Of a stretch of DNA of 64,000 bases, positions 1 to 11,170 are shown piece by piece (within the stretch, counting starts at the first letter, position 1; each line of letters opens with the position of its first letter). Where the stretch lies: contig OY821517.1 of the NCBI GenBank assembly GCA_963682025.1, forward strand, positions 52,526,162 through 52,590,161. Direction: 5' to 3'. The notes under the pieces are model-generated. The model saw only the letters and a list, made by a program, of their open reading frames with translations. It was not told the DNA's origin and did no database searches. This DNA is from Cordilura impudica (Eukaryota > Arthropoda > Insecta > Diptera > Scathophagidae). Position numbers and translations under genes: made by a program.

Positions 1-372
1 ACATGCATATTACACCAATATAATTAACCGAATCACACGGTTCTACACGTTCATCAATGGTTTCTACACAATTCAGTTACTGTTCTTGATTGGCCTTCAT
101 AAAGTCCAGATCTCACCCGATTGAGAACTTATAGCAAATTGTGAACACAAAAGTTAGCTGCAAAAGATAAGCAAGCTGAAAAAAAAGACTTAGGAAGCCA
201 TTCCAAACAGTGTATGTGAAAATTTAGTGACTTCAATGCCTCGCAGATGCAAAGCAGTTATCGATAACAAAAGTTTTGCAACAAAATACGATTTTTTAAA
301 ATAAATATTATTCCTTTTTATAAAAATGTATGAAGTGCTCTTAATTATGTGCACGACAGATAACAATAAAAA
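1..372. other. Unassigned AT-rich sequence
   Basis: I see no open frame, repeat end or RNA gene here. The stretch ends where the first C-family repeat begins. Confidence 0.5.
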
Positions 373-966
373 AACAAGTAAGAAAATACGATACCCTATA
401 CGATGGTTTAGAGACCCTATCTCTTCGGTCCAACTAATTGGATATAGAAAGTAAGCATAAACAAAATTTGAGTGGCATTGTTATTAATTTTTTGGCTGCA
501 GATATGAAAAAGTTCATTTCGGGTGCTATACTTATATGGGAACTAGGTCACAAATTGGACCGATCCTGACCATATTTGGTAGGGTCACTTATATTTTGAA
601 AAAATATATAAAACCAAATTTGAAAAAAATCTGTGCAATATTTTAGTTTTTTGATAAATTTAAGTGAAGATCGGAAAGCTGCTCTATATGGGGCCTACGT
701 GTAAGAATTGTCCTATACAATTTATGCCGATTTCATAGGGGTCATTTTTATGGGGACTAGGTCTGAACATGGACCAAAGTTCACCAATTTCAAAAGCGTT
801 CATCCTATGGCCGAGAAAAGCTTATGTTACAAGGTTTACATGGACACACGGACGGACGGATGGACATCGCGAAATCGACTCGGAAAGTTAGTCGATCGGT
901 ATAATAAAAGATGGGTCTAGGTCAAAGTCATTATAGACAAATCACATAGTGGTAAAGAGTATAAAA
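373..966 (+). repeat. C-family interspersed repeat, copy 1
   Basis: The copy starts with AACAAGTAAGAAAA, followed by GATACCCTATAC, and ends in a degenerate CATAGTGGTAAAGAGTATAAA. The interior carries the family landmarks: GGACTAGGTCTGAACATGGA, a short run of GGAC/CGGA units (near 850-865) and GATCGGTATAATAAAAGATG. About 200 bp of the full-length family (compare 6205-7013) is missing near 705-715. It encodes nothing recognisable. The family has subterminal inverted ATACCCTAT/ATAGGGTAT motifs. Confidence 0.8.
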
Positions 967-1417
967 ATGAGTAAGATTGTTAAATTCGACTGTGCTAAAT
1001 TTTTGGTACCCTACACATCGGTTTTACGTTATAATTAATATCTGGACTTATTACACTATTTTTAGCAAATGTGAACAAAATATTTTAAAAAGCTGAATTT
1101 TTAATATTTTTAGAGGTGTCTTCATCTTTTTGGACAAATTTCGGAACAATGATGCCCATTTTACTCCACTTTTAGTACCAACCTGCTCATATTAATGAAA
1201 AACAATATTATCATAACTTTATAAAAGTATAGGGTTTGTTTTGTGAATGAGCGTGATTTCAACAGATAGACGGACAGACGGACATCGCTATGTGGACTCG
1301 TGTTGTTACAAGGATCAAGAATATATATACTTAATGGTGTCGCAAATGCATTTTTGCTTTACAAACGGAATGTCAAACTGATATATACCTTCTGCACAGT
1401 GGTGGAGGGTATAAGAA
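967..1417 (+). repeat. D-family interspersed repeat, copy 1
   Basis: Begins with GAGTAAGATTGTTAAATTCG and TGGTACCCTACAC, and ends in GTGGTGGAGGGTATAAGAAT. It contains a CGGACAGACGGACATCG tract near 1270-1287. The terminal layout (AGTAAGA start, inverted TACCCT/AGGGTA near the ends) is the same as in the C family, although the interior differs. It abuts C copy 1 directly. Non-coding. Confidence 0.7.
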
Positions 1418-1896
1418 TATTTATATTGGCTAAAACGGCTTCAGAAACGAAATGAGAGAATAAATCCAAAACCTGATTTGTGAAAATTTTCTCCCAGAGA
1501 GAATATTTGTACAGGAAACAGGGTCGGTGTACAAGTATTTTTGCACCAAATATAACACTGTTTGTGCTTGAGCCCATCAAAGCTCTTCAAAAAAGTTTCG
1601 TTATAATAACTCTAAACTTACTTATATTATATCTGTGGTCACAAGCATTAACCGCTTCAGTCGAAAATCATGCTTTCGATGAAAATAACTTTTTATATAA
1701 ATGTAATGGGGCTTCATTACGGCTTAGGTCAGTATATTTTTATTAATATCTTTTTAAACAACAGTGTTAGAGAAATGGGGATTTCACATAAATATAAAGT
1801 TTTTTTTAGTAGTATATGATAGCACTCATAACTCAAATCGTCATTAAGTCGACTTAGGCGGTTATCGCTTGTGACCACAAATATAATTGTATTATA
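1418..1896. other. Unassigned AT-rich sequence
   Basis: Short overlapping open frames occur on both strands, but none resembles a known protein and none has supporting signals. No repeat boundary was recognised. Confidence 0.4.
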
Positions 1897-2310
1897 CTAG
1901 CAGATTCCGAAATTTAATTTTTTCTTTTTATAAAGACCCTTAAGGTATACTAATCAGTTGTAGCCAACAATTTTTAAACAGTATTATTTATTTTTTTATG
2001 TCTAAAATTATTTTTCAATTCAACACAATTATTATTGCGAATGCAGAAAACGAACTCATTTTTTTTACAAACACATTATCAAATTTAATAAACACACATA
2101 TAGCATTGTATAATTTTATGAATGCGTTGGTAGCAACTTTAAATGCATTATTTTACTCAAAAAAAAAAAAAAAAAAACTAAATTCTATAAATCTGGTGGT
2201 CAGCTAAAAAGAAATATCTTTCAAATAATATACGTTTGGTCAAAATAGGGATAAAACTGTTTAAAAAAACATCGGTCACAAGAAATCGCCTTACCTATTA
2301 ATATTATAGA
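1897..2310 (-). mobile_element. Non-autonomous Helitron-like element, family A (copy 1)
   Basis: Read on the minus strand it starts TCTATAATATTAATAGG (ending at 2310) and finishes TTTCGGAATCTGCTAG (left end 1897), followed by T. This 5'-TC...CTAG-3'T layout is the Helitron signature. Four further copies with the same termini lie at 11661, 28913, 37395 and 44536, mostly in the other orientation. The interior matches those copies, including GGTCACAAGAAATCGCC read on the plus strand. There is no coding capacity. This copy has expanded an oligo-A tract near 2160-2178. Confidence 0.75.
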
Positions 2311-3664
2311 GAAGCCAACTCTACTCAAAACGTCCAATTCTGCGTGTTCTTGTTAGCTACAAACATGTTTGTACATCTACAAAAACTCTTAGTAATGGCG
2401 TGGGTTGAAGCATATTTCGTTTATTGTATTTTTCAAATTTGTCATTAAAATGTTTAATTAATTTTAAACCATAAAATATATTTCACAAAAAAAAAAATTA
2501 ACCAAACGAAACAACATTTAAAATTCCTTATTTGCTAAAAATATTTTTAACATTTTAGAAAAAAGTTTTTTTTTTTTGTTGTTGCCCAAAATGGCCATAA
2601 ACTATTTACTCACACACATTTTCACAATGTCTGCTCAACTATAAAACACACCTTATACGATCTCTAAAAGATCGTAATGCAGTCAATATTAATGGTTGGT
2701 CTTACCAAAATGCTAAAACATTCAATAGCACGACAACGATGAGAGACTCCAACTAACTTTGGTCACATACACACACAACAGAGAATTAACAAACGAAACG
2801 AAACAAATAAAAAAAAAAAAACAAAAACAGAACCCAAAACGAAAAAACAAGTATTAAGCAATTACAAATTAACTTAATTGCCAACATTTTATTTGCTATT
2901 TTCTAATGCAAAATATTTTAATTTAGACTAGATCGTGACATTAATTGTTTTTAACAACACAGTGCTGCTCAAGCAGGCTGATCTCAGTGTTCGAGTCTCG
3001 CAGTAGAGATCAGTAGCTGTACAACAACAATAATAATATAAACTTTGCTTATAGATGGTTTAGCATGTTGCACATGCGCATAAACATACAACCATATACA
3101 TTTATTTTACTACTTTGTCACATAGACTGCCTTTAAAGTATTCGGAAATATTTTGGAAGTTCCTCTAACCATAGAAAAATTTCCATAATTCTGTGTTTCT
3201 GCGCATTATTTGTTTGTTTTTTATTCAAAAAATATATTTTTGCTCAAAAATGTTATTTCTAGCTAAAGCTACAAATATTTAATGTACAATAACAAAACTA
3301 ATTAAACGGTTCAATTAATTTTGAAACATTAAAAAATTTATTTCTTAAATTAATAGATTTTTGGCATGGTGTACTTTTATGTTTGTGTATGTACGAATAT
3401 GTGACCACTTTAGTTTAGAGCATCTAAAATCAGCATTAACAATTACACTCAAATGAGAATCACAGTTGTTTAGAGAAGAATAATTAATAAATTAATATGC
3501 TTAAATTACAAATGGATCTCGAAGTTAATAACTGCAAATTAATAATAGAAATTGAAAGTAGGAACATTCACTTGCTGGAAAAGTATCGGTATACCTAAAA
3601 TTTAAAAAAAAACTTTCATACTACGAAAAAGATGAAAAAAAAAATTAAATAAGCTGAACTATTT
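2311..3664. other. Unassigned AT-rich sequence
   Basis: About 1.35 kb with many homopolymer A or T runs (near 2570 and 2810). No coding frame or repeat boundary was recognised. It could be intron or intergenic DNA. Confidence 0.5.
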
Positions 3665-3985
3665 TTATACTATAGGTATATATAGGTTTGTCATTCCATT
3701 TGTAACGCATCGAAATAAATTCCGAAGACCCCCAAACCATATATTTTCTTGATTCTTACAACAAGGGAAGTTGATGTAGCGATGACCGTCTGTCCGTCTA
3801 TCTGTGGAAATCATGAGCACACCTTCAATAACTAAGTTAGGCTCTACATTTTTACAAAAATCGTTTACTAATATCCCAAAGGAGTTGCTATATAAAATCA
3901 TTAAAATCAATCTAAAGGGTCATGAGATATGAATCAAAATGTGAAAAATTTTAATGTTCATTGTTGTTTTTTTAATGTTATATTT
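3665..3985 (-). repeat. D-family repeat, copy 2 (partial)
   Basis: On the plus strand it reads as the reverse of D copy 1: a degenerate ATACTATAGG end, CATTTGTAACGCATCGAAAT, then GATGACCGTCTGTCCGTC and a sequence resembling the CACGCTCAT region of the family. The far end is indistinct. Short open frames here are incidental. Confidence 0.6.
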
Positions 3986-3989
3986 TGCA

Positions 3990-4336
3990 TTTTTGCACCC
4001 GGTTCGTTATTCCGTTTGTAAAGCATCGAAAAATGCATTTGTGGCCCCATGAAGTGTATATATTCTTGATCCTTATAATAACTCGAGTCAATGTATCGAT
4101 GTCCGTCTGTCCGTCCTTCTGTATGTTGAAATCACGCTCATTCAGAAAGTAAACCATTCACCCAGGTAAAGATATAATAGTATTGTTTGCTATTATTATG
4201 ATCAGGTTGCCATCGAAAATAGTGAAAATCGGGCCTCATTGTGCCGAGATATGTCCAAAAAGATGAAGACACCTCTAAAATATGTTAAAAGTTCATTGTG
4301 TTTGTTGTAATAATTTACTTTGTCAAATTATATATT
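3990..4336 (-). repeat. D-family repeat, copy 3 (partial)
   Basis: It lies head to tail with D copy 2. Landmarks are CGTTTGTAAAGCATCGAAAA, GATGTCCGTCTGTCCGTCC, AATCACGCTCATTCAGAAAG and AAGATGAAGACACCTCTAAA. The last of these is the reverse complement of the TTTAGAGGTGTCTTCATC-type segment in D copy 1. It joins a truncated C repeat at 4337. Confidence 0.65.
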
Positions 4337-4829
4337 TAGTTTATATACAAACCAAATTTGAGAGAAATCTGTGTAATATTTTTGTTTTTTGATAGATTTA
4401 AGTGAAGATCGGGAAGTAGCTCTATGTGGAGGCTATGACTAAGAATTGTCCTATAGGGACTATTTTTGGACTACTGATTAATGGATATAATAAACACATA
4501 CAAACCCAATTTGACTGAGATCTATATGGCAATTTAAGTCGATTTCATAGGGGTCATTTGTATGGGGACTAGGTCTGAACATCGACCGAATTTCACCAAA
4601 TTCAATGGCTTTCATCCTATCGCCGATAAAAGCTTATATGTCAAATTTCATCAATATATATTCATATTTGCGACCTGTAGTTTGATTATAAAGTTTATAT
4701 GGACACATCGACTCAGAAAGTGATTCTGAAAGTGATTCTAAGTCGATCGGTATAATAAAAGGTGGGTCTAGGTCAAATATTTTTGGTAGTTACAAAGTCA
4801 TTATACCCAAACTACATATAGGGTATAAA
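4337..4829 (+). repeat. C-family repeat, copy 2 (5'-truncated)
   Basis: The sequence enters the family at TATACAAACCAAATTTGAGA and continues through AAGTGAAGATCGGGAAG, GGGGACTAGGTCTGAACATC and GATCGGTATAATAAAAGGTG to the terminal ATAGGGTATAAAT. The 5' third is missing. The junction with the D repeat at 4336 suggests insertion or recombination between the two families. Confidence 0.75.
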
Positions 4830-5093
4830 TGTAATCCCTAAAGAAGCACATTTTTTAAAAGGTGTCTTTATTTTTAAAAGGACACTTTTTTTTAAAAAAT
4901 TACCCTTTTTAAAAAAGTACCGCATTTAAAAATAAAATTTCCTTTCTTTAAAAGTTCCCCTTTTTTAAAATACCCGTTTTTAAAAGAGTACCCTTGTTTA
5001 AATAAAGTGGTCTTTTTCTAAAAGGTACCCGTTTTAGAAAGTACCCTTTTGAAAGGTACCCTTCTTAAACTCTTTCTTTTAACTCATACTCTG
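4830..5093. repeat. Degenerate TACCC/TTTTTAAAA low-complexity array
   Basis: Imperfect units alternate oligo-A/T with TACCC or GGTACC (for example AAAAGTACCGCATTT and AAAGGTACCCTTC). A second array of the same type follows the satellite at 5870-6040, so the 123-bp satellite is flanked on both sides by this sequence. Not coding. Confidence 0.7.
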
Positions 5094-5815
5094 TGTCTGT
5101 CTGTCTGTCGTGGGGCAACCATATTCCCCCTTATCCAATTGATCTGAAACTTGGCCCATAGTCTTGTTGTGACTACAGATTAATTTCGGGGTAGTCACAC
5201 ACAGTCACGCGTGGTCACGCACAGTCACGGAGTGTTCTAAATGTCATTTCCCTTCCTCCGATCGTTCTGAAACTTGGCCCATACACTTTCTATGAAAAAA
5301 AGATTAACTTTGACTTAGTCACGCACAGTCACGCATGTTCACGCACAGTCGCGGAGAGATGTAAAACGTATTTCCCCTCATCCAATCAATCTGAAACTTG
5401 GTCGATATACTTGCTGTAAAGAAAGATAAACTTCGACATAGTCACGTACATTCACACATAGTCACGCACAGTCACGGAGTGATCTAAAACCCATTTCCAC
5501 TTATCCGATCGATCTGAAACTTGGTCGATAGACTTGCTGTGAAAAAAGATTAACTTTAGCACAGTCACGCATAGTCACGCACAGCCTCGGAGAGAATAAA
5601 ACCTCACTTCCTCTCATCCGATCGATTTGAAACTTTGTCCATAGATATGTTGTGAAGAAAAGATTAACTTTGACGTAGTCACGCACAGTCACGGAGAGAT
5701 TTAAAATGGATTTCCCCTCATCCAATCAATCTGAAACTTGGTCGATAGATTTGCTTTGACATGGTCATGCACAGTCACGCTTAATCACGCACAGTCACGG
5801 AGAGATTCAAAACTC
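5094..5815 (+). repeat. Tandem satellite, six units of ~123 bp
   Basis: The landmark CTGAAACTTGG (with substitutions) recurs at about 5144, 5267, 5391, 5514, 5637 and 5731, giving spacings of 123, 124, 123, 123 and 94. Each unit also carries several AGTCACGCAC decamers and a CCTCATCCGATCGATCTGAA-like box. The last unit is shortened. Units have diverged by scattered substitutions, so the array is not newly amplified. A 74-codon open frame on the minus strand is a by-product of the repeat. Confidence 0.9.
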
Positions 5816-6204
5816 ATATGCATAAGGAAAGAAAGGGTTTTAATAAAAGCTTTGTTTTTATGGGTTAGATTATTTAAGTACCATTTTTTCAAGTACTATT
5901 TTTTTTAAAAAGGTGGCCTTTTTTTGAAAGAACTTATTTTTTAAAATACCTCTTTCTAACAAAAAATAAGCTTTACTTAAATAAGTTCGATTTTATTAAC
6001 TACCCTTTTTTTAAGGTACGCTTTTTTAAAAAAGCATCTGCGTAAAAGCACATTGGTTGTAATATTGAGTTTAAGATGCAGGTGGAGGGTCTCAAAGACA
6101 CGGCACAGCTGAATTTAACATTTAAATCTCTTACTTGTATATAACGAATTTATTTTTATTTTTTTTTAAACTTTCTTTAAGGTTTATTGGGTAAAATACT
6201 TTTA
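5816..6204. repeat. Second TACCC/TTTTTAAAA low-complexity array and spacer
   Basis: From about 5870 to 6040 the sequence repeats the oligo-T / AAGGTACC pattern seen before the satellite. The remainder to 6204 is unassigned. Confidence 0.6.
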
Positions 6205-7013
6205 AACAAGTAAGAAAATTATAGTCGGTCTAGACCGACTATACGATACCCTATACCATGCGTTTAGAAACCCTATCTCTTAGGCCCAACTAACTGGACA
6301 TAGAAAATAAGGAAAAACCAAATTTGAGAGGGATTTTTATTAATTTTTTTGGCTGCAGATATGAAAAAGTTCATATCGGATTCTATATCTATATGGGTAC
6401 TAGGTCTAAAAATGGACCGATCCTGATCATGTTTGGTAAAGTCTTTTGTATTGTGCAAATATATATATACAAACAAAATTAGAGAAGAATTAGTGCAATA
6501 TTTTTGTTTTTTAATAGATTTAAGTGAAGATCGGGAAGCAGCTCTATATGGGGCCAAAGGCATCATTTTTGGACTACTCATTAGTGGATGTAATGAACGC
6601 ATACAAACCCAATTTGAGTAAGATCTATATGACAATTTGCATCTTATGGCAATTTATGTCGATTTCATAGGGGTAATTTGTATGGGGGCTAGGTCTGAAC
6701 ATGGACCGATTCTCACCAATTTCAATAGCGTTCATCCCATGGCCGATAAAAGCTTACATACCAAATTTCATCAAAATATATTCATATTTGCGACCTGCAG
6801 TTTGATTACAAGCTTTACATGGACACACAGACGGACGGACGGACGGACGGACGGACGGACGGACGGACGGACGGACATTGTTAAATCAACTCAAAAAGTG
6901 ATTCTGATTCGATCGGTATAATTAAAGATGGGTCTAGGTCAAATATTTTTGGTTGTTACAAACAGCAGCACAAAGTCATTATACCCAAACCACATAGTGG
7001 TATAGGGTATAAA
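6205..7013 (+). repeat. C-family repeat, copy 3 (reference full-length copy)
   Basis: The most complete plus-strand copy. It begins AACAAGTAAGAAAATTATAG, contains a perfect 22-bp palindrome at 6221-6242 centred on GGTCTAGACC, then GATACCCTATACCATG. It ends AACCACATAGTGGTATAGGG at about 7013. An expanded CGGA/GGAC tetranucleotide tract runs from about 6830 to 6878. Subterminal ATACCCTATACCA is inverted at the 3' end as TGGTATAGGGTAT. No protein is encoded. The (GTCY)n-type tract recalls the mini-me/DINE-1 group of dipteran repeats, but that assignment is inference. Confidence 0.85.
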
Positions 7014-7084
7014 AAAGAAAAAAATCATACAACAAATATTTGTACATTTGAAAAATTAATACAAAAAAGCCAAATTTACATTAA

Positions 7085-7520
7085 ATGTTGCTTAAGATAG
7101 TAACTTGCCGGATATATTTTGGCCTTAATACTTCTCTTAGCCGATTTGGCCTCGACTTACCAACTTTAAAGTATTCCTTTAATTTATTTAACCCCACTTA
7201 TCCAAAATGACTCTTTTTAACACTTCCTTTAAGATTATTTTATGCTGAAGGATTCTGCGTTCCAGTAGATCTCACATATGCTCTATAGGATTAAGATCGA
7301 CCAATTCGGGTGGTGATTTTATTTGATCTTTTTAGTATTTTAGGGCAACACAGCTTGATATTGTTTGCTTTAAATATTGTTTTAATAAATATTTTCTTTA
7401 TTTAATGTAGTTCCACTACGTTTAATGCGGAAAATACAAAAATTGTTTTCACCTGAACTTAAAACACATCCCCAAAACTCTGGAGCCTTGTTTGCATCCT
7501 CATTTCTAAATTCCATATGT
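7085..7520 (-). pseudogene. Tc1-like transposase remnant, C-terminal part
   Basis: Translation of the minus strand, with stops and frameshifts, gives WGCVLSSG (near 7485), then VDLNPIEHM near 7280-7305 followed by DLLERRI. The D-L-N-P-I-E-H block is the hallmark around the catalytic glutamate of Tc1-type DD34E transposases. Several stop codons interrupt the frame, so it is inactive. No terminal repeats were found. A D-family repeat lies immediately upstream in gene orientation (7525-7750), and a possible N-terminal remnant lies at 8320-8545. Confidence 0.65.
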
Positions 7521-7524
7521 CTTT

Positions 7525-7750
7525 TGTACCCTCCACACCAGCGTGCAGAGCAAAAAACTTATCCTTATAACAAACGGAGTCAATATAGCGATATTTGTCT
7601 GTCCGTCTGTGGCAATCACGATTATGCCCACTATAGGTCAGCTGAGTTGCTCTTTTTAGTGAAAATGATTCACTAAATTCCTGGGCAGGTTGTTATTTGA
7701 AGTTATCAAAATCGGTGCAATATGTCCAGAGATTTAAATTATAATGTAGA
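7525..7750 (-). repeat. D-family repeat, copy 4 (partial)
   Basis: It begins TTTGTACCCTCCACACCAG, the reverse of the D-family 3' end, and continues with TCCTTATAACAAACGGAGTC and ATATTTGTCTGTCCGTCTGT. The far end fades out after about 7750. It probably inserted into the Tc1 remnant. Confidence 0.65.
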
Positions 7751-8319
7751 AATATTTTTGGAAAAAATATAATATTTCTATGTTATTGTTGTTATTCTAA
7801 TTTTGTTTCTTGTGTGTGATAGCTGTAGTTGTTATTATGGTCCAGAGGTTCAAGTCATGCAGCTAAAAGCCGGCTGAGGCCGCCGCTGCAGTAGGCGAGG
7901 ATGTTCGTCTAATATTTACTTGGCGAATTGATCATTGATCATTTTTCAATATTAATATTAAAAAGGTGATTTGGAAGCAAGAGAAAATATGTTTATATTA
8001 AAGCATCGAAGTTAAAAAATACTGCTAATAAAAAAAATCGTGCATTTTTTCTGAAGTTTTTAATTGCTCAATCAACTTATAATCGTCATAGATGAATATC
8101 TGTTTTTTTTTATAGTTTGTTCGATTTCTTTTCTTTTCTAAAGCCTTCTCCAGTTATATCAAAATATTAAAAATTTTCCAAATAGAAGTTAATTCTTTCT
8201 ATGAAAAAAAAAAACATCATATACTCTATAGGAAAACAGTACATAAGAAATTATAATATAAAACAATTAACCATAAATTTAAATGGTATTATAACTTAAT
8301 GGTTAAGTGCTGCAGTAAG
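7751..8319. other. Unassigned sequence
   Basis: Mixed AT-rich sequence including a GC-richer patch near 7870-7905. No coding frame or repeat boundary was recognised. Confidence 0.4.
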
Positions 8320-8545
8320 ATGGTAACCGTACCCGATATTGGTTATAATATTGAGTTTCAGAGATTCGGCTTTTACGTGCTACTCAACCATGACCGGCAG
8401 ATTTTTTACATATTATGCGAATGATATCTTCGTGGATGTCTATGCCGAAAGGCTGTTTGATTTTAGAACTAATTCAGAAAGCAATAACTTTCGGATTCTC
8501 TTTTATGACGTACTGCGCTGAGGAGTGGCTTCTGCCTGCAGTGAA
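8320..8545 (-). pseudogene. Possible Tc1-like transposase N-terminal remnant
   Basis: On the minus strand a frame-broken translation yields AEATPQR followed by a KRxRKLL stretch, then SAGHG, a stop and VARKSRISE. This is loosely like the second helix-turn-helix of Tc1 transposases, which ends in a G-R-x-A-R-K-K/S-P-type motif. Its orientation and position fit the Tc1 C-terminal remnant at 7085-7520. The evidence is weak. Confidence 0.3.
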
Positions 8546-9540
8546 GAAAGACATTATGAAATATATATATTTTTTTTTTTTTTTTTGTCAAATATCTGAT
8601 ATAAATATATTTTTTTTACCAAAAAAAGAATAATAATTACTCCCAACATAAAGTCTCTGCTCACTACACTTTTTCCCAATGTTTCCCCAATTATTTTATT
8701 CTTTGCAAATAATGAAATTTCTCATTGTCCTTAAATTATGGATTTATGTGATCAATGAATTCATCATTCAATAACCGGAGAATTTGGCGAATAAGCTATG
8801 AATCTCTAACATTAAAAAATAAATTTCCTTTAAAAAAAATATCAAATTTGTATGGGAGCGCCCGTAAGGCGAGTCCGGAGGACAATGGTACCAAAACTAG
8901 TCCTTTGGAAAAAGTAATATGGAGTCGGTTATATTATAATAGCATTTTCCTACCCTAACTAAAATCGATTCAGCGAAAACACTACAAGCAGTGATTTATT
9001 AACAACTGTTGTACAGTGTTTTCTGACGTAAATTTTTGAGTGTATCCCTTTAGTGTATGTTTAAATCTGTAGTTGTTTAAATTTAAAGTTTACGAGTATT
9101 GCATTGCTAGCAAATTTGAATAAATTGCTTGTGATTTGTAGACAACGTAAAAATCTACTGTAAAATATTCATGATGATGTTACAGTATCATTAATTTTAA
9201 ACATACTTGTAACAACTACCAAAGCAGAGGCCTATATTAGTGGCCAAAAAAAAAAAACTTTGAACATGTTGAACTAATATTTTCTATGAACTTAATTAAA
9301 TATAAACGAATATTAATTAACTCATTATTCTACACAATGTGAAAACCAACGATATTATTCAAAATATCGACAGCTAGAGTATATTCAGAACACGATATCT
9401 ATTTAAAAAATTTTTGATGTGTAAACATCTATACGCGCAGGGGGTAAAAATCTATTTCACAATACAATCACAAAAACAGCATAAACGTGAGCGTAAGACC
9501 AAATCGGTGTGACTTATGATTGACCTTCTTGAAAATGAAA
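8546..9540. other. Unassigned AT-rich sequence
   Basis: Contains oligo-T runs at 8570-8610, a GC-richer patch (GAGCGCCCGTAAGGCGAGTC at about 8855) and otherwise ordinary AT-rich sequence. No supported gene or repeat boundary. Confidence 0.4.
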
Positions 9541-10340
9541 ATTAATTTATGAAAATTGAAAAATGAAAAATAAAAAATGAAAAATAAGAAATGAAAATTG
9601 AAAAATGAAAATTGAAAAATAAAAAATGAAAAATTATAAAAAGAAAAACGAAAATGAAAATGAGAAATGAAAAATTAAAAAAACAAAATGAAAAATTTAA
9701 AATAAAAAATGAAAAATAATAACGAAAAACGAAAACTGAAAAACGAAAAATGAAAAATGAAAATTGAAAAATAAAAAATAAAAAATGAAAATTGAAAAAT
9801 AAAAAATGAAAATTGAAAAATAAAAAATGAAAAATGAAAAACTAAAAATGAAAAAATGAAAATTGAAAAATTAAAAATAAAAAAAGAAATGAATATGAAA
9901 ATGAAAACTGAAAAATGCGAAATGAAAAATTAAAAATAAAAAATGAAAAATTAAAAATGAAAAATGAAAATTGAAAAATAAAAGATGAAATATAAAAATT
10001 TTAAAATAAAAAAAGAAATGCAAATGAAAATGAGAAATGAAAAATACAAAATGAAAAATTAAAAATAAAAAATGAAAAATTATAATGAAAAATAAAAACT
10101 GAAAAAATGAAAAATGAAAAATCAAAAATAAAAAATTAAAAATGAAAAATGAAAAATAAAAAATGAAAAATGAAAAAAGAAAAATAAAAAATTAAAAGTG
10201 AAAAATGGAAAACGAAAACTGAAAAATAGGAAAGAAAAAATAAAAAATTAAAAATAAAAAATTAAAAATGAAAAACACAAAATGAAAAATGAAAAATTAA
10301 AAACGAAAAATGAAAAATAAAAAATGCAAAACGAAATATT
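9541..10340. repeat. A-rich degenerate (GAAAAAT)n low-complexity block
   Basis: About 800 bp of near-continuous short units such as GAAAAATGAAAAATAAAAAA and AATGAAAATTGAAAAAT on the plus strand, with occasional C substitutions. An 84-codon Phe/Ile/His-rich frame on the minus strand is a compositional artefact of this tract. The purine/pyrimidine asymmetry is extreme. Confidence 0.9.
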
Positions 10341-11170
10341 AAAAATTAACCAGTGAAATAATAAATAATAATATATATAATAAATTAGCAGAGCCCCTGC
10401 AGTGACGCTTTCTGTTTGATTTTAAAAAAGTGCTATAAAAAATCTTTAATTACTAAATAATTACACATCTCTCCTGTGATCTTACTCACATAATTTTTTT
10501 TTTCAAGAGAACGAAAAAACCATGTTGTTCATTAGATCTAAAAGTATTTTATTAATCAATATTAAAAATGATTTTGCAAATAGCATAATGCCTCGCTATA
10601 GGCTAATTCCGTAGTGACAGACATAACATTTAGTGACCTTTCTAATCCAATATTATACAGTAAAAGTTTTTCATTGTTCATAAACATATTCAAAATTATG
10701 CAGATGGACCTGGCCAACGTATTTACCATTAGAAAAAGTGAGAAAGTATTGTTGTTATTGATAATTGGGGGCAAACAGCAGTCGTGACAGACATAACAAC
10801 AAACCGAGATCATTTGAGAGGCTGTTTGTAAAATACAGAAAAGCTCTAAAGTTATTTGTATGACAAATAAGAAACAGTTGTTTATAGTTCATTAATAAAG
10901 CATATAAAAGATATGAATTCAAAAATAAATTATAGTAAAAAGAAATGTTTTTGTAATGTGACAGACATGACACTGCTTTTATTTTCAAAATTACTTACAC
11001 TTTTCCTTTCTTACTGAATAAATAGGGGCTATAAAATGATTATAACAAATTATTGTAATATTTTCATGCCATTTGAACCATTTTCTTTGAAATGGTCTAA
11101 AAAAAAAATTATTTATTTTAAAATTTTAAAATTAAGGATGACCTTTTCTTGAATTTAGCCTATAATGAGT
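10341..11170. other. Unassigned sequence with a thrice-repeated GTGACAGACAT motif
   Basis: GTGACAGACATAAC or GTGACAGACATGAC occurs at 10614, 10784 and 10958, spaced 170 and 174 bp. The sequences between do not obviously align as tandem units. Short minus-strand open frames (10562-10988) have no recognisable similarity. Confidence 0.4.

Noticed and set aside
3000..3030. Possible tRNA-like box near GTTCGAGTCTCGCAG
   Set aside because: A GTTCGAGTC-like B box is present at about 2980-2995, but I could not fold a cloverleaf or find a matching A box.
5094..5815. Possible CRISPR array from regularly spaced CTGAAACTTGG motifs
   Set aside because: The whole 123-bp unit is repeated, with no unique spacers, and the sequence is eukaryotic; it is a tandem satellite.
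9871..10125. 84-codon open frame rich in Phe, Ile and His on the minus strand
   Set aside because: It is the translation of the (GAAAAAT)n low-complexity block; composition alone explains it.
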